DNA of 64,000 nucleotides from Comamonas odontotermitis. GTDB taxonomy: Bacteria > Pseudomonadota > Gammaproteobacteria > Burkholderiales > Burkholderiaceae_C. Below, in pieces: positions 25,783 to 33,278 of this stretch. Position numbers and translations under genes: made by a program. The stretch lies in NCBI RefSeq assembly GCF_020080045.1, contig NZ_CP083451.1, positions 2,046,001 through 2,110,000 on the forward strand, given 5' to 3'. Under the pieces are notes generated by a model. The model ran no database searches. It saw nothing but the letters and a program-made list of their open reading frames with translations, and was not told where the DNA came from. Position 1 is the first letter of the stretch, and each line of letters begins with the position of its first letter.

Positions 25783-26448
25783 ATGTTTGAGAATTTTTCG
25801 GAAATGATGCTGGAGCTGTTTGCCACCTCGCTGTGGGAAACCATCATCATGGTGGGCATCTCCGGCGTCGCCGGGGCCCTGATCGGCATTCCGCTGGGCG
25901 TGTTCCTGCGCCTCACCGACCAGGGCGGCATCCTCGAAAACGGAGCTGCCAACAAGATCGTCGGCTGGATCGTGAACGCCGTGCGCTCCACGCCCTTCAT
26001 CATCCTGCTGGTGGCGATCATCCCGTTCACGCGGCTGATCACCGGCTCGTCCATCGGCACGGCAGCTGCCATTGTGCCGCTGACGCTGGCCGCCGCGCCC
26101 TTCATCGCCCGCCTGGTGGAGACCTCGCTGCGCGAAGTGGACAACGGCCTCATCGAGGCGGCGCAGGCCATGGGTGCCACCTCGTGGCAGATCGTCTGGA
26201 AGGTGCTGCTGCCCGAGGCGCTGCCCGGCATCGTCGCGGGCCTGACCATCAGCTTCGTCTCGCTGACCGGCTATTCGGCCATGGCAGGCGCCATTGGCGG
26301 CGGGGGCCTGGGCGACCTGGGCATCCGCTACGGCTACCAGCGCTTTCTGCCAGACATCATGCTGGCGGTGGTCGTGATCCTGATCATCTTTGTGCAGCTG
26401 GTGCAAAGCCTGGGTGACTGGGCCGTTCGGCGCCTGAGCCACAAGTAA
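25783..26448 (+). CDS. metI: Methionine ABC transporter permease MetI
   Basis: Inner-membrane permease of the methionine importer, 221 residues with five or six membrane helices. The coupling-loop motif EAAQAMGATSWQIVWKVLLP binds the ATPase MetN. AAGAGGTAGACC before the ATG provides a ribosome site. Its stop codon TAA is the first part of a repeat fragment shared with the element at 1454, and a strong terminator follows, so metN-metI forms its own transcription unit, separate from metQ. Confidence 0.94.
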   Translation: MFENFSEMMLELFATSLWETIIMVGISGVAGALIGIPLGVFLRLTDQGGILENGAANKIVGWIVNAVRSTPFIILLVAIIPFTRLITGSSIGTAAAIVPLTLAAAPFIARLVETSLREVDNGLIEAAQAMGATSWQIVWKVLLPEALPGIVAGLTISFVSLTGYSAMAGAIGGGGLGDLGIRYGYQRFLPDIMLAVVVILIIFVQLVQSLGDWAVRRLSHK

Positions 26449-26476
26449 GAACCTATTCAAAGTCTCCTCGCGCCGC
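26446..26476 (+). repeat. Solo left end of the composite repeat element
   Basis: Aligns without gaps to 1454-1484 with 25 of 31 bases identical; the last 14 (TCTCCTCGCGCCGC) are exact. In both places the fragment begins in the TAA stop codon of the preceding gene. No right end is found nearby. Confidence 0.65.
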
Positions 26477-26484
26477 AAGACGCC

Positions 26485-26518
26485 AAAGCCCATGAAGCAT
26501 CGCCTTCATGGGCTTTTT
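26485..26518 (+). terminator. Rho-independent terminator after metNI
   Basis: A 13-bp perfect stem AAAGCCCATGAAG / CTTCATGGGCTTT with a 6-base loop followed by T residues. Confidence 0.9.
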
Positions 26519-26554
26519 GCTTTGGTATTGCAATCAGAAAATCCACAATCCAAT

Positions 26555-26590
26555 GCTGGTAAGCGCAAGTAGCTATGGTTTTTATAGTTT
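26555..26590 (-). repeat. Dispersed repeat (ATAGC / GCGCTT family), copy 2
   Basis: On the minus strand: ATAGCTACTTGCGCTTACC, matching the family core. It lies between the metNI terminator and the next gene. Confidence 0.45.
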
Positions 26591-26687
26591 GGCCGGATGC
26601 GCACGTTCTCCATGTCGCGCAAGAGGCCAACTTCACAGCACCGCTGCCTACAATGCCTGCAACCACCAAAAAAACCAGGAGACTCGC

Positions 26688-27800
26688 ATGAACGCCCCTT
26701 TGCCACCCGCCCATGGCTTGCCGCTGCAGCGCCTTGACGCGGATCAATGGCAGCGCGCCAAGCCGCTGCTCGACGACAGCTGGATTGAACAGGAGCCCCG
26801 CCTTGCCGCCGCATTGCCGGTGGTGCTGGCCCGCGATGTGGGGTTGGATTGGCACAAGGCGGGCACGTTCCGCCACCACCTGCTGGGCGTCACCCGCACG
26901 CTGCAGCTGTGGCAGCAGGCCGAAGACGTCAAGCTCCTGGGCCTGCTGCACAGCGTGTACGGCAATGCCTTCGTCGACCTCGTCAAGTTCGATGCCAACA
27001 GTGAACGCAGCAAGCTCGCCGCCGTGGTGGGAGAGAAGGCCGAGCAGTTGGTGTTCGAGTTCTGCACGCTCTCGCGTGCGCAGTTCGTACAGAAGGTGCT
27101 GGCCGGCCAGATCGAGGCCGATGGCGCCGTGGTGCTGGACCACAAGGGTGCACCGCGCCGCGTCGAGCCCTATACGGTGGCGGCCTTCATCATCGTCAGC
27201 ATGGCCGATACCATGGAGCAGTGGTTCAGCTGGCAGGACGACATTTTCTCCAGCTTCCCGAACGTGCCGCAGCGCAGCCAGAAGGCGCACTGGATGGCGT
27301 CGCTCTGGCCCGGCCCGATGCGCCCCAGCGGCCGCATGCTGTCGCAGATTGCCAGCCTGGGTCTGGCGCTGCAGCACCCCGGCCTCAAGGGCCTGCTGCC
27401 CGTGCCGCCGGTGTTCGCCCGCTGCACGCAGGGCCTGGCGCCGGCGGCCGATGCGGCCGCTGCATCGCTGTACTGGTCGGTCATCCAGCAGGACCAACCG
27501 CTCACGGATCTGGATGTGGCAACCGGTGTGCTGGAGCAGGCCGTGCAGCTCAACCCCTGGGTGGGCGAGCCGCAAATGGTGCTGGCCCAGCTGTACCTGA
27601 GCGCCGGGCGCAATGCAGACGCTCAGGCAGCAGCAGACAGCGCGCTGCAAGCCTTCAGCGAATGGGGCAATGCCTGGGACAAGCGCGTGCAATGGGATGC
27701 CTGGGTGGCGTGGACGCGCATCCTGCAGCAGCATGCGCAAAACGGCAACTGGCCCGAGAGGCTGGACAAGCTCAACAACGTGGCCCTGAAGCCCGAATAG
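26688..27800 (+). CDS. Hypothetical protein, DUF6817-like domain with TPR-like C-terminus
   Basis: A soluble protein of 370 residues with no signal peptide. The N-terminal half has HHLLGVTRTLQLWQQ and LLGLLHSVYGNAF, a His-rich helical pattern like DUF6817, which resembles an HD-type fold; a metal-dependent hydrolase is possible but unproven. The C-terminal third (about 285-340) has paired helices ending NPWVGEPQMVLAQLYLSAG, like TPR repeats. AGGAG six bases upstream fixes the start at 26688. It sits between metI and metQ but is separated from metI by a terminator, so it is probably not part of the methionine importer. Confidence 0.6.
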   Translation: MNAPLPPAHGLPLQRLDADQWQRAKPLLDDSWIEQEPRLAAALPVVLARDVGLDWHKAGTFRHHLLGVTRTLQLWQQAEDVKLLGLLHSVYGNAFVDLVKFDANSERSKLAAVVGEKAEQLVFEFCTLSRAQFVQKVLAGQIEADGAVVLDHKGAPRRVEPYTVAAFIIVSMADTMEQWFSWQDDIFSSFPNVPQRSQKAHWMASLWPGPMRPSGRMLSQIASLGLALQHPGLKGLLPVPPVFARCTQGLAPAADAAAASLYWSVIQQDQPLTDLDVATGVLEQAVQLNPWVGEPQMVLAQLYLSAGRNADAQAAADSALQAFSEWGNAWDKRVQWDAWVAWTRILQQHAQNGNWPERLDKLNNVALKPE

Positions 27801-27864
27801 GGCGGCAGCGATGGCTGAAACAGGGCGAAAACCGCTACCAGCGCAGGATTGATGAGCGCCAATG

Positions 27865-27890
27865 CATCAAATTTGATAGCATTCATTTCA
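27865..27890 (+). repeat. Dispersed repeat (TTTGATAGC family), partial copy 3
   Basis: The core CAAATTTGATAGCATTC is present, but the GCGCTT half is missing. It lies 70 bases after the stop of the preceding gene. The bases from here to the metQ start (27982) hold no other gene and must contain the metQ promoter. Confidence 0.4.
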
Positions 27891-27981
27891 GCAACACGGT
27901 TGTAAGCAAATATACAAACAATCTTTGCTGCGGTGCAAAAACGGGCTTACAGTTCGGTATCGAATTTGAAAGGTATCGCTC

Positions 27982-28779
27982 GTGCAAAAACGTACATTGC
28001 TGCAATCGGTTCTGGCTTTGGCGCTGGCCGTTGGTGTTTCTGGCGCCGCTGTCGCGCAGGACAAGGAAATCAAGATCGGCGTGACTGCCGGCCCGCACGC
28101 CCAGATCATGGAGCAGGTCAAGAAGATCGCCGAGAAGGACGGTCTCAAGATCAAGATCATCGAGTTCAGCGACTATGTGCAGCCCAACGCCGCGCTGCAA
28201 TCGGGCGAACTCGATGCCAACAGCTACCAGCACAAGCCTTACCTGGACGCGCAGATCAAGGACCGTGGCTACAAGTTTGCCGTGGCCGCCGATACGGTGA
28301 ATTTCCCGATCGGCATCTACTCCAAGAAGATCAAGAAGATCGACGAGTTGAAGGAAGGCGCGCGCTTCGGCATTCCGAACGACCCGACCAATGGTGGCCG
28401 CGTGCTGCTGCTGCTGCAGGCTAATGGCTTGATCAAGCTCAAGGACAATGCAGGCCTGAAGGCGACGCCGCTGGATGTGGTGGCCAACCCCAAGAAGCTG
28501 AAGTTCATTGAGCTGGATGCAGCCCAGCTGCCACGCTCGCTGGATGATCTGGACGCTGCGGCCGTCAACACTAACTTTGCCATTTCGGCGGGCCTCAACC
28601 CCAAGACCGATTCCATCGTGCTGGAAAGCGCCAAGAACCCGTACGTGAATATCCTGGTGGTACGTGAGGCCGACAAGAGCCAGCCCTGGGTGACCAAGCT
28701 GGTCAAGGCCTACCACAGCGAAGAAATCCGCAAGTTCCTGGATGTGCAGTTCAAGGGCTCGGTGATGGCCGGTTTCTGA
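27982..28779 (+). CDS. metQ: Methionine-binding protein MetQ (NlpA family)
   Basis: Periplasmic substrate-binding component of the methionine importer, 265 residues. The signal peptide ends VSGAAVA-QDKE with no lipobox cysteine, so it is predicted to be soluble rather than a lipoprotein as in E. coli. The NlpA signature IKIGVTAGPHAQIMEQVKK and ANSYQHKPYLDAQIKDRG are clear. The start is GTG with AAAGG nine bases upstream. It is separated from metNI by an unrelated gene and two terminator/repeat regions, so it is likely transcribed from its own promoter. Confidence 0.93.
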   Translation: MQKRTLLQSVLALALAVGVSGAAVAQDKEIKIGVTAGPHAQIMEQVKKIAEKDGLKIKIIEFSDYVQPNAALQSGELDANSYQHKPYLDAQIKDRGYKFAVAADTVNFPIGIYSKKIKKIDELKEGARFGIPNDPTNGGRVLLLLQANGLIKLKDNAGLKATPLDVVANPKKLKFIELDAAQLPRSLDDLDAAAVNTNFAISAGLNPKTDSIVLESAKNPYVNILVVREADKSQPWVTKLVKAYHSEEIRKFLDVQFKGSVMAGF

Positions 28780-28808
28780 CCACACCCGGTATCCGTTTCC
28801 CCTGCAGA

Positions 28809-28833
28809 AAAGCCTCGCAATGCGAGGCTTTTT
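28809..28833 (+). terminator. Rho-independent terminator after metQ
   Basis: AAGCCTCGC / GCGAGGCTT stem (9 bp) with a 3-base loop and a T run. Palindromic enough also to serve the convergent phosphatase gene. Confidence 0.85.
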
Positions 28834-28904
28834 CATGGGCGGGAGTATGGACGCCAGTCAACGCCTGGCCGGTTTCGGTTGCCCCACTGGGATGGCGAAA
28901 CGGC

Positions 28905-29792
28905 TCAGGAAATGATGGGAGAGCCCGGTGCCGCCTGATCTGCAGTCTTCCCTGCCTTGCTGCTGGAACGGGGCTTGGCAGACTTGTCTGGCTTGTCTGA
29001 GGGGATGGACTCGATCTTGACGATGGCCAGCGACATATTGTCACCCGTGCCCGTGGCGCGCATCTGCGCGCGCTCGATCAGGAACTGGCTGGCTTCGCGC
29101 GGCGACAAAAGCCGCGTGATGGACGAGAGTTCCTCGGGTGCAAAGTAGTGCCAGATACCGTCGCTGCAGGCCATCAGCACATCGCCGTGCTTGAGCACCG
29201 GAATGCGGTGGTGGATCAGCGGCGGATCCTCCGCCGTGCCCAGGCAGTTGAGCAGAATGTTGGACTGCGGGTGGAAGCGCGCTTCTTCCAGCGTCAACTC
29301 GCCCTGGTCCACCAGGGTCTGCACGTAGGAATGGTCGCTCGTCTGGTACAGCAGCTGGCCACTGCGGAAGTGGTAGATGCGTGAATCGCCCGCATGTGCC
29401 CACACGCACGAGCCATTGGGCATGATGACAAAGGCCGCAATGGTGCTGTGCGGCTCCTGCTCGGCGGCAATGGCAACCAGGCGAATCAACAGATGGGCTT
29501 CGCGCACGATGCTGCCCAGCATGGATTCGGGGCTGTCGGCCTCGGGGGAGAAACGCTCGAACACCTGCTTGGCCGTCATCATGACCTGATCGGCAGCGGC
29601 GCGCCCGCCACTGCGCCCGCCCATGCCGTCGGCCACCACGGCCAGCACACAGCCCTTGACACGGGGGTGGGCCAGCACCACCACCTGGTCCTGCTGGTAG
29701 GGGCGGTCGCCCTTGTGCAGACCGGTGGATGCGGACAAACGGAAACTGGTGCTCATGCGAGGCGGGGGCTTTGATGGAGTTGTCTGCATCAT
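28905..29792 (-). CDS. PP2C-family Ser/Thr protein phosphatase (Stp1-like)
   Basis: A metal-dependent protein phosphatase of 295 residues. Metal-binding motifs are in order: KGDRPYQQDQ, ADGMGGRSGG, AHAGDSRIY, ACSDGIW and GTGDNMS. It would reverse Ser/Thr phosphorylation by Hanks-type kinases; no kinase is in this window. A Lys/Ser-rich tail of about 30 residues (SDKPDKSAKPRSSSKAG) follows the catalytic domain. The start is uncertain: 29792 gives MMQTTPSKPP, while 29756 gives MSTSFRLSAS, which is closer to a family N-terminus; neither has a strong ribosome site. It is divergent from the helicase gene. Confidence 0.88.
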   Translation of the reverse strand: MMQTTPSKPPPRMSTSFRLSASTGLHKGDRPYQQDQVVVLAHPRVKGCVLAVVADGMGGRSGGRAAADQVMMTAKQVFERFSPEADSPESMLGSIVREAHLLIRLVAIAAEQEPHSTIAAFVIMPNGSCVWAHAGDSRIYHFRSGQLLYQTSDHSYVQTLVDQGELTLEEARFHPQSNILLNCLGTAEDPPLIHHRIPVLKHGDVLMACSDGIWHYFAPEELSSITRLLSPREASQFLIERAQMRATGTGDNMSLAIVKIESIPSDKPDKSAKPRSSSKAGKTADQAAPGSPIIS

Positions 29793-29927
29793 AGAGCAGA
29801 TTGCCCTGCAGGCCGCGCCCCAGCACGTGATTACGCGGGTTGCGGCCGCCCAACTGATGTTTGCGCGCCATCATTTGCCCTTTATCAGCATTTTTCAGCC
29901 ACTGGCACCGGCTAGACTTGCCTGCCC

Positions 29928-32159
29928 ATGTCTTTGCCACCAGCCCCATCGCCACCGCCTATGCTGACACCCGGCCAGGCTGCCGAGCCTGCGCCCCTGC
30001 AGTTGCGTGCGCAGCAGCAGCGCATGGTGGATGCCATTCTGGCCGCCTGGAACGCTGGGGAATCCATTGCGATAGAGGCCCCCACGGGAACGGGTAAGAC
30101 CTACGCCTACCTCATGGCGGCGCTGGCCCAAGGGGGGCGCTTTGTGGTGAGCACGGCCACACGCGCCTTGCAGGATCAGCTGGTGGACCGCGATCTTCCT
30201 GCACTGCTGGGCCATCTGCAGATGCGCAGGCGCGTGGCGGTGCTCAAGGGGCGCGAGAACTACGTCTGCCTGCATGGCCTGGCGCAATCGCTGCAGACCC
30301 ACCGTCCCGCCGATCAGCTGCAGGCGCTGCAGCAGGTGGCGCGCTGGGCACAGGGCACGCGCAGCGGCGATCTGGCCGAGTTGGACGATCTGCGCGAGCT
30401 GCCTGCATTGCTGCCGCAGATCACCGCCAGCCACAGCGAATGCCTGGGCCAGCGCTGCACGCATTTTGCCGCCTGCTTTTCCAACCGCGCCCGGGCCCAG
30501 GCCGCCCAGGCCGACGTGCTGGTGATCAACCACCACCTGTATTTCAGCGAACTGCGCCACCGGCAGATGCTGGGCGCGGCCCACGGTTTTGTGCCGCTGG
30601 CCGAGACCGTGGTGATGGACGAGGCGCACCAGTTGCCTGCCATCGGCCTCAAAGTGCTGGCCAAGGGCCTCAATGCGGGCGATGTGCAGGATTTTTTGCA
30701 GTCCGCGGCGCGGCAGACGCGCATGCACGCGCGCGGCTTTGCCCCTTGGGATGCGCTGCTGGCGTCCTGCAGCCAGGCGCTGGTCCACTGGCTGGCTGTC
30801 AGCAATGCCAATAGCGGCGGCCCTGGCAGTGAAGCGGGCCGCGCAGAGGCTGCGGCGGGCGAGAGCACCGAGGCCTTGGTGCGTCTGCATAACCGGTTAT
30901 CGGAAATGATAGCGGCACTGCAAGGTGTGGCAGGCGGTGCGGCCAGTCTGCAGCGCCTGGTGGAGCAGGGCCACAGCCTGCTTGCCACCCTGCGACAGTG
31001 GGGCAGGCCGCCCGCTGCGGGCCTGGTACGCTGGTGGGATGGCCCAAGCCTGCCGCCGCAGCAAAGCGTACCCCGTGCTGCACCAGCTGCGCAGGCACGC
31101 GCCCTGCGGCAGGGTTTTCGGGAATCCCCGCCGTGGCTCTGGCAGGCGCTGGCGGCTTTGCAGCCTGATGTACTGGGCGCCACCTGGCTGGCAGCGCCAA
31201 TGACGGGCGTGACCACCCCATCTCAGGCTGCGGTGCCGCAGCGTTGGCTGTTTACCTCTGCCACGCTGGGGCAGGACGATGCATTGCAGTGGTTCACCAG
31301 TGCCATGGGTCTGCAAGGGCTTGCGGCAGATCGCGCGCCTCTGTTGGATGGGGTTGCGGCCTTGTCCGAATCACAAACGCAGGCGCAATTACCACCGCAA
31401 CTGTCGCCACAGGTGCCGTCGCAGGTGCATTGCCTGCGCCTGGCGCATGCGCTGGACTGGGCGGCGCAGGCGGCCCTGGTCATTCCCCAGAGCCTGCCGC
31501 CTGCGGATGCGCCGGCAACCGAGCGTGCGCAGGCGCTGGCCGCGTGGCTGAAGGCCCCGGTCGAGCAGCTGGGTGGCCGCTGCATGGTGCTGTGCACGTC
31601 CACGCAGGCCATGTGGGCATTGGCTGCGGCACTTCGCCATGAGTTGGGCGGCACGCCTATCGATGTGCAGATGCAGGGGGAGGCGCCCAAGCGCCATCTG
31701 CTGGCCGGCATGCGTGGCGCAACAGGGCAGGGGCGGCGTGGCCAGGTGCTGGTGGGCACCATGGCGCTGTGGGAGGGAGTCGATCTTCCGGGCGAGGCGC
31801 TGCAGTTGCTGGTGATCGACAAGCTGCCGTTTCCGCCCCGCCACGATGCATTGCATGCCGCACGGGCAGCCGCCTTGCAAGACCTGGGGGAGGACGGCTT
31901 TCTGGGCTACACCCTGCCGCAGACTGCCATGCAGCTGCGCCAGGGCGTGGGCCGCCTGCTGCGCTCGTTCAGCGACCGAGGCCTCGTCGTGATTGCCGAT
32001 GCGCGCCTTTGCACCCGCAGCTATGGCGCCAGCCTGCTGGCTGCGCTGCCGCCCATGCCGCAGTTGCCGCAAGAAGAGGTGGCGCGGTACCTGGCCTCCA
32101 TCCGCGAAATCCGCGTCGAAAGCACGGATGCGTCGCAAGCCACCATTTCTTCATCGTGA
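29928..32159 (+). CDS. DinG/YoaA-type XPD-family ATP-dependent DNA helicase
   Basis: A superfamily 2, 5'-3' DNA helicase of 743 residues. Walker A (EAPTGTGKT), DEAH box (VVMDEAHQL) and the C-terminal motif VI (QLRQGVGRLLRS) are present. The iron-sulfur domain cysteines are visible in VCLHGL, then SECLGQRCTHFAAC, as in XPD/DinG. YoaA-type members assist DNA repair and interact with HolC (chi) in E. coli, and holC is present 6 kb away. An Ala/Gly-rich segment near residue 300 is longer than usual. The start at 29928 is the first ATG after the divergent phosphatase. Confidence 0.88.
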   Translation: MSLPPAPSPPPMLTPGQAAEPAPLQLRAQQQRMVDAILAAWNAGESIAIEAPTGTGKTYAYLMAALAQGGRFVVSTATRALQDQLVDRDLPALLGHLQMRRRVAVLKGRENYVCLHGLAQSLQTHRPADQLQALQQVARWAQGTRSGDLAELDDLRELPALLPQITASHSECLGQRCTHFAACFSNRARAQAAQADVLVINHHLYFSELRHRQMLGAAHGFVPLAETVVMDEAHQLPAIGLKVLAKGLNAGDVQDFLQSAARQTRMHARGFAPWDALLASCSQALVHWLAVSNANSGGPGSEAGRAEAAAGESTEALVRLHNRLSEMIAALQGVAGGAASLQRLVEQGHSLLATLRQWGRPPAAGLVRWWDGPSLPPQQSVPRAAPAAQARALRQGFRESPPWLWQALAALQPDVLGATWLAAPMTGVTTPSQAAVPQRWLFTSATLGQDDALQWFTSAMGLQGLAADRAPLLDGVAALSESQTQAQLPPQLSPQVPSQVHCLRLAHALDWAAQAALVIPQSLPPADAPATERAQALAAWLKAPVEQLGGRCMVLCTSTQAMWALAAALRHELGGTPIDVQMQGEAPKRHLLAGMRGATGQGRRGQVLVGTMALWEGVDLPGEALQLLVIDKLPFPPRHDALHAARAAALQDLGEDGFLGYTLPQTAMQLRQGVGRLLRSFSDRGLVVIADARLCTRSYGASLLAALPPMPQLPQEEVARYLASIREIRVESTDASQATISSS

Positions 32160-32162
32160 AAT

Positions 32163-32206
32163 GCATAAAGCGCCCAACTGGTGAGCGCTTTATGCTATTG
32201 ATTCAG
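32163..32206 (-). repeat. Dispersed repeat (ATAGC / GCGCTT family), copy 4, forming a strong hairpin
   Basis: GCATAAAGCGC (32163-32173) and GCGCTTTATGC (32185-32195) form an 11-bp perfect stem. On the minus strand it reads AATCAATAGCATAAAGCGC, matching the family. It starts four bases after the helicase stop and lies between convergent genes, so it may act as a bidirectional terminator. Confidence 0.65.
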
Positions 32207-32240
32207 GAGTTCGGGGCGTTCATCCCTCTGGCAGCAGGGC

Positions 32241-33059
32241 TTACCAGAGCTTCCACCAGGGCTTGTCTTCCCTGCGGAAGCCCTTGCTGAGCAGGGTGGT
32301 GTTCGGGTAGCTGGCTTCCAGCACGCGCTTGGTATCGGCCGCCATGTCCTTCATGTTCAGTCGCTCGTACGACAGCATCATGATGTAGAGCGCATCTTCC
32401 TGTGCGGGCACTTCCTTGTAATCGCTGATGGCGTTCTGTGCGCGGTTGATGGCGGCCACATAGGCGCCGCGTTCATAGTAGTAGCGTGCCACGTGCACCT
32501 CGTACTGGGCCAGCGAGTTGACGATGTAGCGCATGCGCTTTTCGGCATCGGGCGTGTACTTGGACTCGGGAAAGCGCGTCACCAGCTCGCGGAAAGCCTC
32601 GAACGAATCCTTGGCGGCCTTCTGGTCGCGCTCGGACAGGTCCTGCTTGGCCACCCAGGAGAACAGGCCCAGGTTTTCGTTGAAATTGACCAGGCCCTTC
32701 AGGTACAGCGCGTAATCCACGCCTTCGCTGGCGGGGTGCAGCTTGATGAAGCGATCCAGCGTGCCGATGGCCTGGGCCTTTTCGCCGCTCTTGTATTGCG
32801 AATAGGCCTTTTCAAGCTGGGCCTGTTGGGCCAATGGCGTACCGGCAGCGCGGCCCTCGAGCTTTTCATACAGCGGAACGGCCTTGTCGAACGAGCCGGT
32901 CGAGGCTTCGTCGCGGGCTTCCGAATAGATCTTGTTGGGGCTCCAGCCTGCTGTTGGATCCACCTCGGTTGTGGAGCAGCCTGCCAGAAGCATGGCGGTT
33001 GCTACGGAAGCAATAGCAGTAACCTGAGATGTACGTTGCGCAAACAGCATTTTTGGCAT
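32241..33059 (-). CDS. bamD: Outer-membrane assembly lipoprotein BamD
   Basis: A component of the BAM complex that folds beta-barrel proteins into the outer membrane; essential in E. coli. It is 272 residues. The signal peptide ends in a lipobox (LLAGCSTTE). The mature protein consists of about five TPR repeats, with the typical PLYEKLEGRAAGTPLAQQAQ, ESKYTPDAEKRMRYI and VARYYYERGAYVAAINRAQN. I chose MPKMLFAQR at 33059; the ATG three codons later is equally possible. It is divergent from dnaE with 219 bases between starts. Confidence 0.93.
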   Translation of the reverse strand: MPKMLFAQRTSQVTAIASVATAMLLAGCSTTEVDPTAGWSPNKIYSEARDEASTGSFDKAVPLYEKLEGRAAGTPLAQQAQLEKAYSQYKSGEKAQAIGTLDRFIKLHPASEGVDYALYLKGLVNFNENLGLFSWVAKQDLSERDQKAAKDSFEAFRELVTRFPESKYTPDAEKRMRYIVNSLAQYEVHVARYYYERGAYVAAINRAQNAISDYKEVPAQEDALYIMMLSYERLNMKDMAADTKRVLEASYPNTTLLSKGFRREDKPWWKLW

Positions 33060-33278
33060 CAATTCCATGGATGGAAGGCTGGAAAAACCGCGCAGAGGCA
33101 ATTGCCCGCCTGCGCAGCAGGGCGGCACCTGCCGCGCCCTGTATCCGACGCATTGTAATAGGCTGCGCATGCCAATCGGGCAGGCAAGGGTTGCGAGGGG
33201 TTGTCGTGTGTAACAGCGGCTGGGGGTTGTGGGTTGTTTGCCGGGCAGGGTGCCCAAGCTTTCCTACAATGCAGGGAT

